NCBI RefSeq assembly: GCF_030867145.1 | Contig: NC_134433.1 | Span: 8,631,216-8,695,215, forward strand | DNA length: 64,000 nucleotides | Source: Opisthocomus hoazin | Taxonomy: Eukaryota > Chordata > Aves > Opisthocomiformes > Opisthocomidae | Direction: 5' to 3' | Shown here: one piece after another, positions 1-12,200 of the stretch | How positions within the stretch are numbered: the stretch's first letter is position 1 | Layout of the letters: each line of letters opens with the position of its first letter | The notes under the pieces: model-generated | The model's input: the letters and a program-made list of their open reading frames with translations, nothing else | What the model was told of the DNA's origin: nothing | The model's database searches: none | Position numbers and translations under genes: made by a program

Positions 1-225
1 GCGGCGGTGAGGAGGAGGAGGAGGAGGGCGGCACGGAGCCACGGCCGTGCGCCCCTGCCAGGGACCCTGCGTGCTGTGGCGGCGGCCGGCGCGGAGCCAG
101 ACCCGCGGGGGGCGCGGTGCGGGCAGGCTGAGGGCCCCTCGCCACCGCCTCGGGCTCTCGCAGCACCAGGAGCCGCGCCGTCCCCGCCGCCGCTGGGACT
201 CCCTCCCCGGGCGGAGAGGGGGAGA
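1..225 (+). promoter_or_regulatory. UBE2G1: UBE2G1 5' UTR and proximal promoter (partial)
   Basis: GC-rich leader sequence lies directly before the UBE2G1 ATG and runs off the left edge of the window. It has no in-frame stop in the UBE2G1 frame. The transcription start cannot be placed from sequence alone and may lie outside the window. Confidence 0.6.
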
Positions 226-271
226 ATGACGGAGCTCCAGTCCGCCTTGCTACTGCGGAGACAACTAGCAG
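226..271 (+). CDS. UBE2G1: UBE2G1 coding exon 1
   Basis: The exon encodes residues 1-15 plus the first base of codon 16. The ATG at 226-228 has A at -3. The donor is GT at 272-273, after a G that combines with AG of exon 2 to make Glu16. It lies inside the CpG island. Confidence 0.95.
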
Positions 272-3200
272 GTAGCCGGCCCGGGGGAGGGAGGCGATCC
301 GCCGCCGGGCGGTGGGAGGCCGGCCGCTGAGGGGCCGGGGCCTGCGGTGCGGGCAGGGGCGCCGGCTCGGGGGAGGGCGGGGGGTGTGTGTGAGGGGGAA
401 GGGGAGGTGACGGCCCCCCCCCCCCCCCCCGCCGCTTTCCTGCCCAGCCGGGAGCTGAGGGAACTAGGCCGAGGGGGGGAGGGGGAGCCTGCCCGGCGAT
501 CGCTGCCAGGGGAGCCGGGGGAGGGCTGCGGAGGGCCGTCATGGCGGGGGGGGGGGGGGGGGGGGGGGGAGCGTTTCCTTCGCTGCCCCCATCCCGTCAG
601 GGAAGTGGGGGTTGGCAGCGGCCCTGCTCGCTTGTCCTGCGTGCCTGGCAGCCTCCCCGGTCTCTCCCGCGGCCCTTTCTTCCCAGGGAGGGGAGAAGGG
701 AACCGGAGCTTTTCTCCCCGCAGCGTGGGGGGATGTGTGCGGGGAAGCCTCGGTGGCGTGAAGGGAGATTCGTCGGGCACCGAAAAGCGGCGGCGGAGGG
801 AAGGGTTCCCCCCCCGCCCGGGAAGCGGTACTCGAGGCGCGGGGTGCATCGCCCCGCTACGCGCACCTTCCTGCGGGGACCCGAGGTGCCCCCGTCCCGC
901 CTCCCCTCCGCGGCTCCCACCCTCACCTCCCGTGCCCTGCGCCGGGGAGGGCGGATCGGGAGGGGGAGGCCGCTTCCCCCTTTGTTGTCAGGAGCGGAGC
1001 CGGGGGATCTGCGGGGGGAGCGGGCCGGGCGGCCCCGGGATCCGGGCGGGTGGAACCGGGCGCTGGGGAGGGCGAGCGGGGCCGCGTGCTGCGGGGGGGG
1101 GGGGGGGGGGGAGCCCGCAGGGAGGGGCGAGGGGGGCTCCGCCGGGGGCGAGAGGGCGGGACGGGTGCGGGGAAGGAGGAGTTGGAGACCGGGCTCGGCG
1201 ACAGGAAGGGCCGGAGCGCCGGGCCCGCGGCGGAGGGGAGCGGGGTGCCAGCTCGGTTCCGCGTCGCCAGTCCCCGCCGCCGCGCTCCCCCCCCTTCCCT
1301 TTGTCCCCGGGCGGGCGGCCGTGCGCGCTGGGCCGCCGCCGCCGAGGGGACCTGGCCCGGCCCGGCCCGGCGGCGCGCATGCGCGGGGCCGCCCGAGCGG
1401 CGGGGCGCACAATGCGGCTCCATGTGCCGCTCGCTGGCGGATTTAAAGAGAAAGGAGCCCGGCCAGGAGCCCTCCCCCCGCGCACGTGTTCCCCGCGTCC
1501 TCGGCGGCCGGGAGAAAATAATCCCCTGCGGCAAACGCGCGGGTCTGCCCGGCACCCTGGGCGAGTCTGATTGCCTTTTTTGTCCCTTACGTAAAAATTG
1601 CTTCATACCCAGATAAGGAGATGTGTGCTAGGTGTACCTAAACTCGGGCAAATACAGCGCTGGCTGAAGTTTGCCCTGCAAAGGGACGGGGTCACCGAGT
1701 GGCACGGGAGTTCCTGGAGGAGGGTTTTGGCCTGAGACTTCTGTAATGTCTTTGGAAGAGTGAGCGTGGAAAACAACACTGTTAACGGTGAGGGGGTGAA
1801 GTGTAGCCAGGTTCAGCAAGCTAGATGATGTGTTTGTTGCATCTCCAGCACAGTCTTCTGGTTTTAGTCGATGGTAAGTCTGAGAAACTTCAACGTAGTT
1901 CAGTGTTAGCACAGGGGTGTTTTACCCCTTCAAGGTGAGATTCTTTTGAAAAAAAAATAATCTCACAAGTACTGTGGCTGTGCTCCAGAACACGTGCATG
2001 CACCTCTTAATGCCTTAGTAACTACTGAAGTTGTTACTGACATTCAGCGAGGTGTCTGCTTGTTGCTAATAACAGTAGGTGTAGGTTTACTCCAGGCTGG
2101 ATTTGATGCGAAGCTTCTCCTCCCTTTAGGGAAGCAATAGTGTAGAATAGTTGCTCTCTAACTTGATAAAAATAAGCATTTGGTAACCTAATGTGGTTCT
2201 TCAGCTGTCTGGAATTTCTCTGTTAACTGACTAATTGTGCTTCATAAAAGAAAGTTTGACATTTAGCTGAAGCCTTTCGATAATAAGTATTAGATGTCAG
2301 CTTCTGTTGTGTAGGGTTTTTTTTCTTGTCTTGTGAGGTCTTGGGACCTTCTGTAAGCACAGTCTGGTTGGATGTGCAAGTAGACTTGTAGACTGTTAGA
2401 TTTGGGGGTTAACTTCTGTTTAGCTTTTGCTTACTCTTTTTGAGGGCTTCATGTCTAATGGTAAGAACTGGTAAGCTCTTCCAGTTGCCCTTATTATTAC
2501 TGCTACTGATTCAACTGTGCTGGCTCAAGTACTGCAACCGTTTGCATGTAACATGCATCTCTTCTGCGGGGTTTTTGTGTTTTAAGTAATATTAGTGCCT
2601 TTGGTATCCTTTTACATGTATTAAAAAAAAAAATTGAAACCATGTTAAAAGTGATGGTGAGTGTGCATACTAAAGTGTGTGATGAGTACTGAAGAAGAGT
2701 CTTGAACTCTTCAAAAGTCCCATCTGGAGTAACTGATCTGAGAAAGAAACTAGTTTTGTCCATTTGTGATAACCTAAGCAATATTTGAACTGAACTGAAG
2801 CTAGACTGACGCTGCTTTTTCTGATGGCAGGCTACTTGAAGTTGCAATGCAGAGACTGAGCTTCATGATGTTTGAGCTTCCTTCCCTACTGCTGTCTTCT
2901 TCCAAGTCTCAGCTGCTCCAGTGGGTCCCTTTGTTTACACCCACACTACTTGTTCTACCTCAAAGTAAAAATCAACATTGTGGTATTCTTTCCCCTGTTG
3001 GGGATGATACTTCAGTCCTTCTGCTACATGCATCTTTTTCGTTTGTATGAAGTGTGGTGAGTCATTGGGTTGTACCTAGTGGTTGGGTTTTGGGGGACAG
3101 TGAACAGGCAGTGGATATGAGTTGTGATCTAAACTAGTTTAAATTGCTCTAGATCACTCAATTGTCAAATTAGCGTTGTTCAAGGAGAAGAGATCTGAAG

Positions 3201-6200
3201 TTGGAGCTGTTAGACTTGGAGCAAGACATCCAGAAGTGGAGGGAGGTTGAAGGGGCACTCTGAAACCAGTATAACGGTGGAGCAGTTGAGGAATTTTTTA
3301 ATGGGCAAGACCCTGGATAGCTCTTTTCAGATAGCAGGGGGGAAAAAACAATGACAGGAGGAGAAAGGAATGTAAAGCAGTAGTTCTCAGAACAGTTACC
3401 TGGTTTGTCTGCCGTATGCTGTGGTTCTTAATAAAGGCATTGTGGGGGAAATAGGTGTCTATGGCATGTGACACTACAATGAGCTGTTTTGATTCTTGAA
3501 GACTTTGTTAAAGTGAAGGTCAACTGGTAAGTCTTCCTGATTGTCAGTGAGACTTAAAACCTAGGGTCTTATCAACAGACACAGAACAAAACTTGACAAC
3601 GTAATCCTAGGTTGCTCCAAAAAGTGTATGAAGACAGGCTTCTATTTTTTTTTTTTTTCTGGAGCAAGATGGCTTGTATTGTAACTTGAGCAGGTAACGA
3701 GTCCCACAGCACCATATATACAACATGCTTGCCAACTGAAGTGGTGTGTTCTGGATGCTGATAATGCTGTAAGAGAAGGGATGTTCAGTGGCAGTCATGT
3801 AATACAACGTCAAGTTAGATGTGAGTTGTTTTTGGGTTTTTTTTTCTCTTCTCTCCCCCCACCCCCACCATAATAAGTAGCTTTACAGTGCCTTTGCTAA
3901 TGAAATATTGAGCTATATCACCAGGGAATTAGTATAGTAGCTGTTTTTAGATTGGCATGTGCTTGCCCTCATTTAGGCATAGGAATAGTTCAAATCAAGA
4001 TAGTCAGAAATTTGGGTAGTTTTTATTTGTTTTCTTTTTTTAATGTGTTGAAAGGAACTGCTGAGTGGGGATCTCTGACTACCAAAGCCAGTTAGAGCAC
4101 TAGTTTTAACTAGCTCGAGCTGAAGGGACATTCTCCTCTGGATATCTGTGAAGTTAAATGGCTGTTTCTTTGCAAATCAACTTAATTGTGAGCTCTAGCA
4201 GCTTCTAGAAATCTTTTTAAAATTCACTGAACGCATTTGTTCTTACAGATGTTCTTTTTTTTTGAAAGAGAAAATCACTTTGTTGTGGATAGGTAATAAT
4301 GTGAAATAGAAGCCATGACCTGTCTACTTCGTCTTATGAGTAAGGTGCAGGAAAAACTAAAAGAAGTGCCTCTGAACTTCCAAAATAAAGTCAGCAGTAA
4401 GTATGTAGATTGTTGTAGCACTAAACTAGCAGAGCTCACGCTGGAGGGGAGGTGGGGGGAGGATAAACTGTGCTCTCTGTACAGCCCCAAAACTTCATGC
4501 TCTTTTAAAAAGAAGGCAGGAGACAACTGAGAATGTAAAGTTGCTCTACTAGTCTCCAGAGCTGTCAAGCCCAAGGGTTTTGCAGACTGAGGCATTTCTC
4601 TGAATGCTTTTATTTCATCTTTTTGCCAAATCCTTGCTGACACAGACTTGTTAGTCGGCAGACTTGTGTAGTTCATTCGGCAAAATCATGGAGGTAGGAT
4701 GCAGTTAAATCAGTAGTGCACAGTGGAACCAGAAGTGCGAGTACTCTTTAACATAAACATGGATCACTGAAAAGGCAGGAATAACTGTGCCCTTGTCAGC
4801 TTAAATTGTATTGTGTTGTAAATATCTTCCAACTTTGGATACAAAGAAACCACACTAATATTATTCTCAATCATGAGAAGCATGGCATTATTTAAATTTA
4901 CAGTGTATACACCTCTTATTTCAAAGTAAAAATGTCTAATTAAAAATTAACAAGTTGGGAAACTATTAAATACTTAATGTGACAGTTGAACAATTTTTAC
5001 TTGTGTGGAAAAATCTTGTGATGTTGAGCTAGTTGAATTTCTGGTAATTACATAGAATTTACTTTTAAAATGTATGAGTACTGAATTCTGAGGGAATTAT
5101 GGAATTAAGTTCACTTTCTAGATCAAAGCTGAGATGGCATATCTCTTGTGGCTGGTGGTATAAGAAGCCTTTGTTTGCTGTTTAGTACTGGCTATTCACA
5201 GGCTTACAGTAGGTTTGTCTGCGAGATAATAACTTGAGTGGCACTGATCTGAAGTGTGAAGTTGATGCTAGTCTCTGCCTGTTTGCTTCCTTGGAGAGGT
5301 TTGTTTGTATGACTGGTAATATTTTATGTTATCCTGAACAGTTAAGACTCCAAGGTCCTGCACATGTCAGGCTTAATTTCAGTATTGCTTAAATGCTGTA
5401 CACACCACCCCACCCCCCATCCCTATTTGTTTTCAAGGACTCTCTCATAGTTTTAGATAACTGTTAATCTTTGTTGCTCTGATGCTTTTTGGGACGCTTA
5501 GATCCAGCATGTGTGTATCACTCACCTGAACACTCTTGCAGTGTAGGGCCCCATTATAGCAGATGAGAGAATCCTGTTTGTTGTGAGGATATGTTGACAG
5601 AAGCATCAAAGGTACTTTGCTCATGCTGACTTTGTAGATAGTATCGTTGCTAAAACACATGCCTTGTTATAGTGACTAGAGTCTGAGCAGTACAAGCAGC
5701 CTGAATCTGTGTTGCACTGCAGATAACATAGTGGATGTGACTTGTGGCAAACTTTACTAGCCACGTGTGTTGGTTTTTCAAATGTTCATCATGCAGAAAT
5801 AAGCTGAACTCTGCCTCTTCGAAAAAAAGTATTTATGAAAGCAGTCATAAGAGCAAAAATTCAGGGATGCTGGCAGTTTTGGAAAGTGAGGTTTAGCTAA
5901 ACCTCAGAATGGAGGGCCTTGATGACTCAACCACTTGCTTGAACAGGATGAAGCAAAAACAACCTGCTTTGTAAGCTTACCCCTTGATGGGGCAGCTGTA
6001 GTCACAGCCAGTTAGCTCTGGCTAGGTCAGTTCAGTAATCTTTCAGGGAAAGAACCAAGCTTACCATAAATGATGAGTCGTTTCCTTCTGTGTTCCCCGA
6101 CACCACCACCCCCCCCCCCCCCCCGCCCCCGGTATTGTGAGTTGCAGCAAAGTATGGGTGTATCTGGATCTGGCAGTAAAGTGATTTTGTTCTGTTAGAG

Positions 6201-9200
6201 AATGGTGGAATGGGAGAATGCAAAATTAGTATCTATTGAGAAAATACTTTCACTAGAAGAATTCCTGCTTTATTGATAAGATCTTTATTTGGAGATATTC
6301 AGTCACCCAACTCCTACTAAAATGTCTTGCCCTGTGTGATTGATAGTGATTCCGACTTTAGTGTTAAAGAGCTACCTGCTGCAGAAATGTAAACTGTAAG
6401 GATCTGTTGATTTACTATAAGTATATTTTTTTGTTGTTTAAGAGAAACTGATCTGGGATAAATAGAGTGAATAGTCCTCAAATAAAACCATATGTTGTAA
6501 TTGCAATTGATTCTGCCTTGACTCTTCTGTATCTCTTTGAGTTTCTTTTTTTGTTAATGCAACGAAGACTTGGAACTATACATGCATATTCAACTAAGAT
6601 AGGATTACTTGGTCCTTTTTGTAGCTGGTACAAGTTGTGGTTTTTTTTTTCTTCCCTCAAAGCCCTATTCTAAACAATTTGAAAATAAGTGAACTTTTAA
6701 GACAAAGAAATTTTACATACAACAGGCGTTTTGTGCATTTCTTCCTCTAATATGTTTAGTGCAACTTCGGTTTTTATTGACATGTCCTTGTTTGCCACCT
6801 GTAAAACTGGGGTTTTTGAAGGTCTTTAAGCATGTGGGGTATTCTGCAGAAGTAAGTATTGGTGTGGAATAAGGTGGAAGCATTTAAAAATAAAACAAAA
6901 CAACATTTTGTTTCCAGCATAAATATTGGGTTCTAATGAAGTGGAACTGAACAGAGTTCAGTCCTGTTCTGAAACCATCCAAATACTAAAATACTAACTA
7001 ACCTAACCAAATGCTAAAACAAGCGTGCAAAATTAGGTGCCTGAAGAAAGAAGAGCAGGTGGCTTGGATGAGGAAGAGGGCATGTGACTCTTAACTCACA
7101 CTATCTGCTTTTTGTCCCAACGTATGGGAACAAAATCTGGGTAACACTTCACATGCAGGCCTGTGCTATCACCATGTTGCACCTGCTCTGTTCTTCAGTT
7201 TTCAGTGGTGTGTGGATATCTGTCAGTAAACCGGTCGTGGCAAGATCTTTCACTTACAGAAACTTAGTGGTGGAATTCATAGTGTTAGGTTAATGGTTGG
7301 ACTCAATGATCTTGAAGGTCTTCTCCAACCTAAATGATTCTATGATTTTTATGTACCTAGTAGATCTGAGTTTAGGTCACTCTACAAGTGTAAATGTTCA
7401 TATTTGCTTCTCCTTCCTACTCTCAGGTCCAAAGTTGGAACGGAGATCAGATATCCAGACCTTGTAAGAACACCAAGTATAGCAATCTAAAAGAAATCAA
7501 ATTCCATAAAAATAACTGCTCTCCTGGGCATGAACGTTAGCAGTGCTTGTACAAGTTTAGAATAATAGTAAAAACGTTTTGATAGAAACCCTTTGTAAAA
7601 ACTTTTACGTACAGTCTTTCTGTATGTGAATTGTTAAAGGGAAACCTATTTCCATGCAGTCATCACAATACCTAGTATGTCAAGCTGGCTGGTTTTTTAG
7701 TTGGCTTTCACTTGGTGCTGATCGAAGTGATGGGCCTGTCAGGAGTCAGATGTCTTAAAACAGCTCTGAATAACAATGTAGCTCAAATTAGGATATGCAA
7801 ACCTGTTATTCATATTACAAGCAACAGAGAAAACAAGCTGGAGCAGTGTCCTTGACTTGCACAACAACTTACGTGTATGATGAGGAAAGCTGCTGCTGAA
7901 CTCTTCAGCTGTTAACATCTCCCTATGGCATAGTCTTGTGATACAGATTTTCTGGTGGTTTTCCTAGAATCCTGTTCTATTCTTGTATGTAAACCACACA
8001 TCCTAGAGCTCTTTGCTCTGTTTTGTGACTGATGTGTATATTACTGATTAGAAGATAGCTGGATGGAATTTTTTTGTAGCTTTAGTCTGTTGGTAACTTG
8101 CAAACAGCTCTAAAGTTAGTGAATGTTTCCTGCTGCCCATGCTAAACTCTACTATATTAATATGACTGGCACTTGGGATGACACTTGTCTTGCCAAATTC
8201 TAGCAGTTGTATGCAGTAGACATCTGAAGCTCTGTAGGCTCTGTTGTAGGTGAGAGAAATAAGCACCTGTAGAGCGTGATTCATCTGACCTGTTTTTGAC
8301 ATCTGCCTTGGGATGAGATAATCGTGGAGTTTCAGGAACTGCCTACCTGGATAAGATCTCTACTGAGCGCTGCTGAGGGTGACAGTCTCAAATACAGGCA
8401 GGTGCATGTACCCACCTAATACTTGTCTGACTCCTCTTCAGAGTGGAAACATGCATCAGATGTTGAGGACACAATGAAGGTGGCGTGAGCGTGATAAATG
8501 AATGTGGCCCTGTGCTGCAGTTGACTCTATGGGCAAACCGCTGACTGTTTCCTGGTGAGATGCTTGCTTCCTTTCAGGTATGGACTTCAGAATTGGAGTT
8601 CTTCCAGTCCTTTTGACTTTGTTCTTACTTTCTTCATACCACTTCCCCCCAAAATTCAGACCTTACTAGGATTTTTTTTTTTGAACAGATCTGTTCAACC
8701 TCCATTTTAACCTGTGTGATGAGATGGGATACATGGCATGCTTCAAGCAGACTAGCCAAAGAGGGCTTTTCAGGAAACAGTTTATCTCAGTTTCTACCAA
8801 AAAATACACGATTGATACTAATTTGAACATATGTTCTAAACTTACTGCTGAGAATCTTAATTCTGGAAGCATAACTATTTAAAACTTTAACCAATACTGT
8901 GGAATTCAAAGGTTTTCATCAGTGTGGTTTGTATTTCCAGTGTTCTGTGGAAGCTGATTTGGACAGGAAGGTAGCTCGAATGTCACCTTCACCTTGAGGG
9001 AAAAGACTTGTGAGCTTAGTAGGCACACCATGCTCTGCAGTTACTTAAGTTACTGAGTTGCAGATATTTGCTTAATGGCATACACTGCTCAAGGTGTGTG
9101 TGGGGGAAGACCTTCCTTCCTTCCTTCTGTGTATGGTAAGCGTAGGATGTTGGAAAAGGACTGATTGGAGTGTGTGTATGCAGAAAGCTTCTGTGTACGA

Positions 9201-12200
9201 GGAGTGCTACTGAATGAAAATGTCTCAAAACAGGTCATCCCTATTCTTGCCTGTCTTTGCGACTCCTGGGTAAAATGGTGCATGGAAACAGATCATGGGC
9301 TGAGTAAACTGGGTGCCATGTTAGTTTGATAGCTGGATATCTGTGGTCTAATAGAGACTGTGAGAGAGCTGGATTTGAGACCTTGAAGTTCAGACTGATG
9401 TCTAAAGGAGCATGGACAATGTCTATCAATGGCCACCTCAATGGACTTAAGGGACTATGAGGAACTCCCCAAGACCCCAGATGGTACCAAAAGCCTGCAA
9501 GCTTCTGGTTAGTTTAAGAGTCAGTTTTCAACTAAATAGCTAACCTGAACTTTCAACTGTCTGTCTTCAGGTATGCCACAGCTCATGCGAATGTGGAGCT
9601 ATGGAGCATAGGCAACAAAAACTTGATTCTTAGCTCATATCTAGAATAATGTGACACCTTACTAGTGAAAGAATTCCAGTCTCTATCTAGCCAAGTTTCT
9701 CTGGTACTATAACCTTAATCCACAGACCTCTAGTGGCAGTTACAGGAGCTTCTGCCTCTTCAATTTGGGCTAGTGCCGCTGTCCTCTTGTTTGCAGAGGT
9801 AAGCTGTGGCCCTGGCTAGGAAGTTGGTCAGGAGTAAAACCAAAAATGAAACAAGAAACCCCCAATCTTGTCCTCTGTCCTTCCAAAACCTACTTCACTG
9901 TGCAAATCCTTGAAAGGCTCTACAGGTATAGCTCAGGAGATGACAAGCAAAGCATGTTGATGCAGCAGTGCACAAAGCTGTGTAGCACTGCACTGAGATA
10001 ATTTCTATGAGCAACTTGCCTGTTAATGCTGTCTGTACAATGCTACCTACAAATTCTCTGAACTGAGAGGAGAATCAGATTTGTAGAAGTCTAAAGCTTC
10101 CCTTATCAACAGGGGGTGACGCGTGGAGCACTGGAGACTAGTTGCCAGGCTAAAGTTGAGAGTCACATGTGAGCTGCTACTGAACTGGTTGGTAGAGATC
10201 TTGCTTTAAGGTTTGTCTTTACTGCTGCAGTCTCACTCCAAAATAATTACAATGTCCTTCTGAGACTAAGGCTGTTCTGTCTTAACTGACATCTTACTTA
10301 TCACTGTCAAAGTGGCTACCAGGAGTGCACGCATGCCTTTTGCTGGGTTTTGTCTGAACTTTTTGAATGAGCTTGTGAAGCAAGATGGAACATCATGAGA
10401 ATATGGAGAGCTCTGGGAATACATCTTGCAAGGAGATCATGTTACTTTATCATTATCTCAGCCCTGATCTTCTAGAATCAGAGATTTACAGCTGGGTATG
10501 CAGGCAAAAAGGAAAGTCTTGGAAATCGTAACCGACCTCAGTTAAGTAATACAACTGTATGGAAGTCATGGCTTGGGGTACGGAAAAGAAGACCCTAGAA
10601 TGAGGATTTTCAGTCTTTACAGTTGTTAGAAGCTCCTGGACTAGTGCTGAGACTCACAAAAAGCAACCAAGTAAAAACAAGCCTAATGTATAGCAAATGT
10701 AAACTTCTGATATGGCCTGCTTGTTCTGGGAACTGTGTGTAAGTCGGCTAGATGAGTTCTCCAGAAGCCTTAGCTAGAACTTTGGCTGTCCGGTCTCTGT
10801 TTTTGTGCCGACCTCGGTCCACTGGTTGCACAAAACTCATCCACTGTGTAACTTACTAAAGAGGCTGCTATTAAAAATGTTGTAGAAGCTTATATCTTTG
10901 AAAGCTTTGTTCTGTAAGGTAGCTTAAAATACTCTGAAGTGTTTGTGTGCAGTGGCTGGCTGGGTGAAACGTCAAGCTGAAAAGTTTAGATGCCGTACAT
11001 AGCTGCTACATGTAGCCATGGGGCTGTTTCTGCTTAGTCATTTTTGTTGACGCCGTTTTGCTTTTGGATTGGTGAAAGTCTCTTGGCTTTTATAAAGGCA
11101 GTTTTAGTGAGTGTGGGAACATCAGTAGCTTGGTGTAAACTAAACACTGAAACTGGAAGCACAGCTTATGGTACTGTGTTGGCTCAAGTTTAAGGCAATG
11201 GTAACTTAGTTCTGCTTTAGTAAGAGCTAAACCACTAAAGGAGCACTGTGTTGTGTTGGCAGATCATGTGGGAGGCTGGGCATTGGGCATTAAAGTCTGT
11301 TCTGGACTGAAACAACTCTGTTGGATTATGGGCTTTTAGTAGGCCTCGCCTCCAAAATCAGGTACTGGTTCAGGACTGGGATGAAAGGAACTGAATGTTG
11401 AATTTATAAGCAGCCACAGGATTCTGTTCCCAGTATGTTGCTACTTGGCAGCTGTCCAGGCTGTGCTGCTTTGGCTGTCAGCTGCTGCTTGAGCTGTGAA
11501 GGGCTCTACCTGAAACTGCTTCGAGACTGAAGGGAAGAATTTTTTTTTCCTCTGGAAGAAAAATTTCTGTTACATTAAACTATCAGAAATGCAGAAAATA
11601 CTGGCAGAAATACTCAACCACAGAGTGTAATATATAGACGTAGCAAGTAAATTGCACATAATTGGGCATGGACATGATGGAAGTGTGTTAATGTACTCAT
11701 TTACGTTTAAAAAGTACAGCATATGTTTAGCTAAACATGAAATCTCAAACTACATGTTGAAAAAAATAACGTGGTGGGATCCAGTTCATTATAGGTGTCT
11801 GAATTCTCTGCTTCTCCAGGACTTGCAGGCTACCGCTTCAACAGGGCTTTGTAGAGGACCAACACCAACAGCTTGTTCCCCATCTCCCTGCCTGGAGGAG
11901 GGAATTCCATCCTTTGCTTTATGAAGCATATTCATCATCTGTGTGTTTGCTTAGGAAGACTCCTCTTCAGGCTGCAAGCAGTTAACTGCTGTGGCTGGTA
12001 GGAAGTGACAGACACAGAGAACAGGTGTCTGGTTGTCTGGAGTTGTCCAGAGGGCGGTGTCGGTGTCACCAACCGCTCTGCTTGGGGGGCAGCAGCCCTC
12101 TGCCTGGCAGCGGGCCCCTGGGACTGACCATAGTGTGTCTGGGCTCCTTCCTTGCCGTGGTGGCATCGCTGTTCGTGGGGGATTTTGGTGCGTGGATTTT

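Larger units (their letters stand above)
1..1560. promoter_or_regulatory. CpG island over UBE2G1 exon 1 and start of intron 1
   Basis: The segment is extremely GC- and CpG-rich and changes to ordinary AT-richer intron sequence near 1560. It holds many GC boxes (GGGCGG, GGGAGG), poly-C at 414-430, poly-G at 546-569 and 1093-1111, a perfect NRF1-type palindrome at 1375-1384 and an E-box CACGTG near 1483. This is typical of a housekeeping-gene promoter. Long ORFs here in several frames come from the near lack of AT-rich stop codons. Confidence 0.9.

Noticed and set aside
347-1570. 407-codon ORF on + and several overlapping ORFs on both strands
   Set aside because: They are caused by the CpG island, where stop codons are rare. 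The translations are Gly/Arg/Pro-rich low complexity, mostly without ATG starts, and overlap UBE2G1 intron 1.
7084-7293. 69-codon + ORF
   Set aside because: Its end overlaps the CR1 fragment and it has no recognisable domain.
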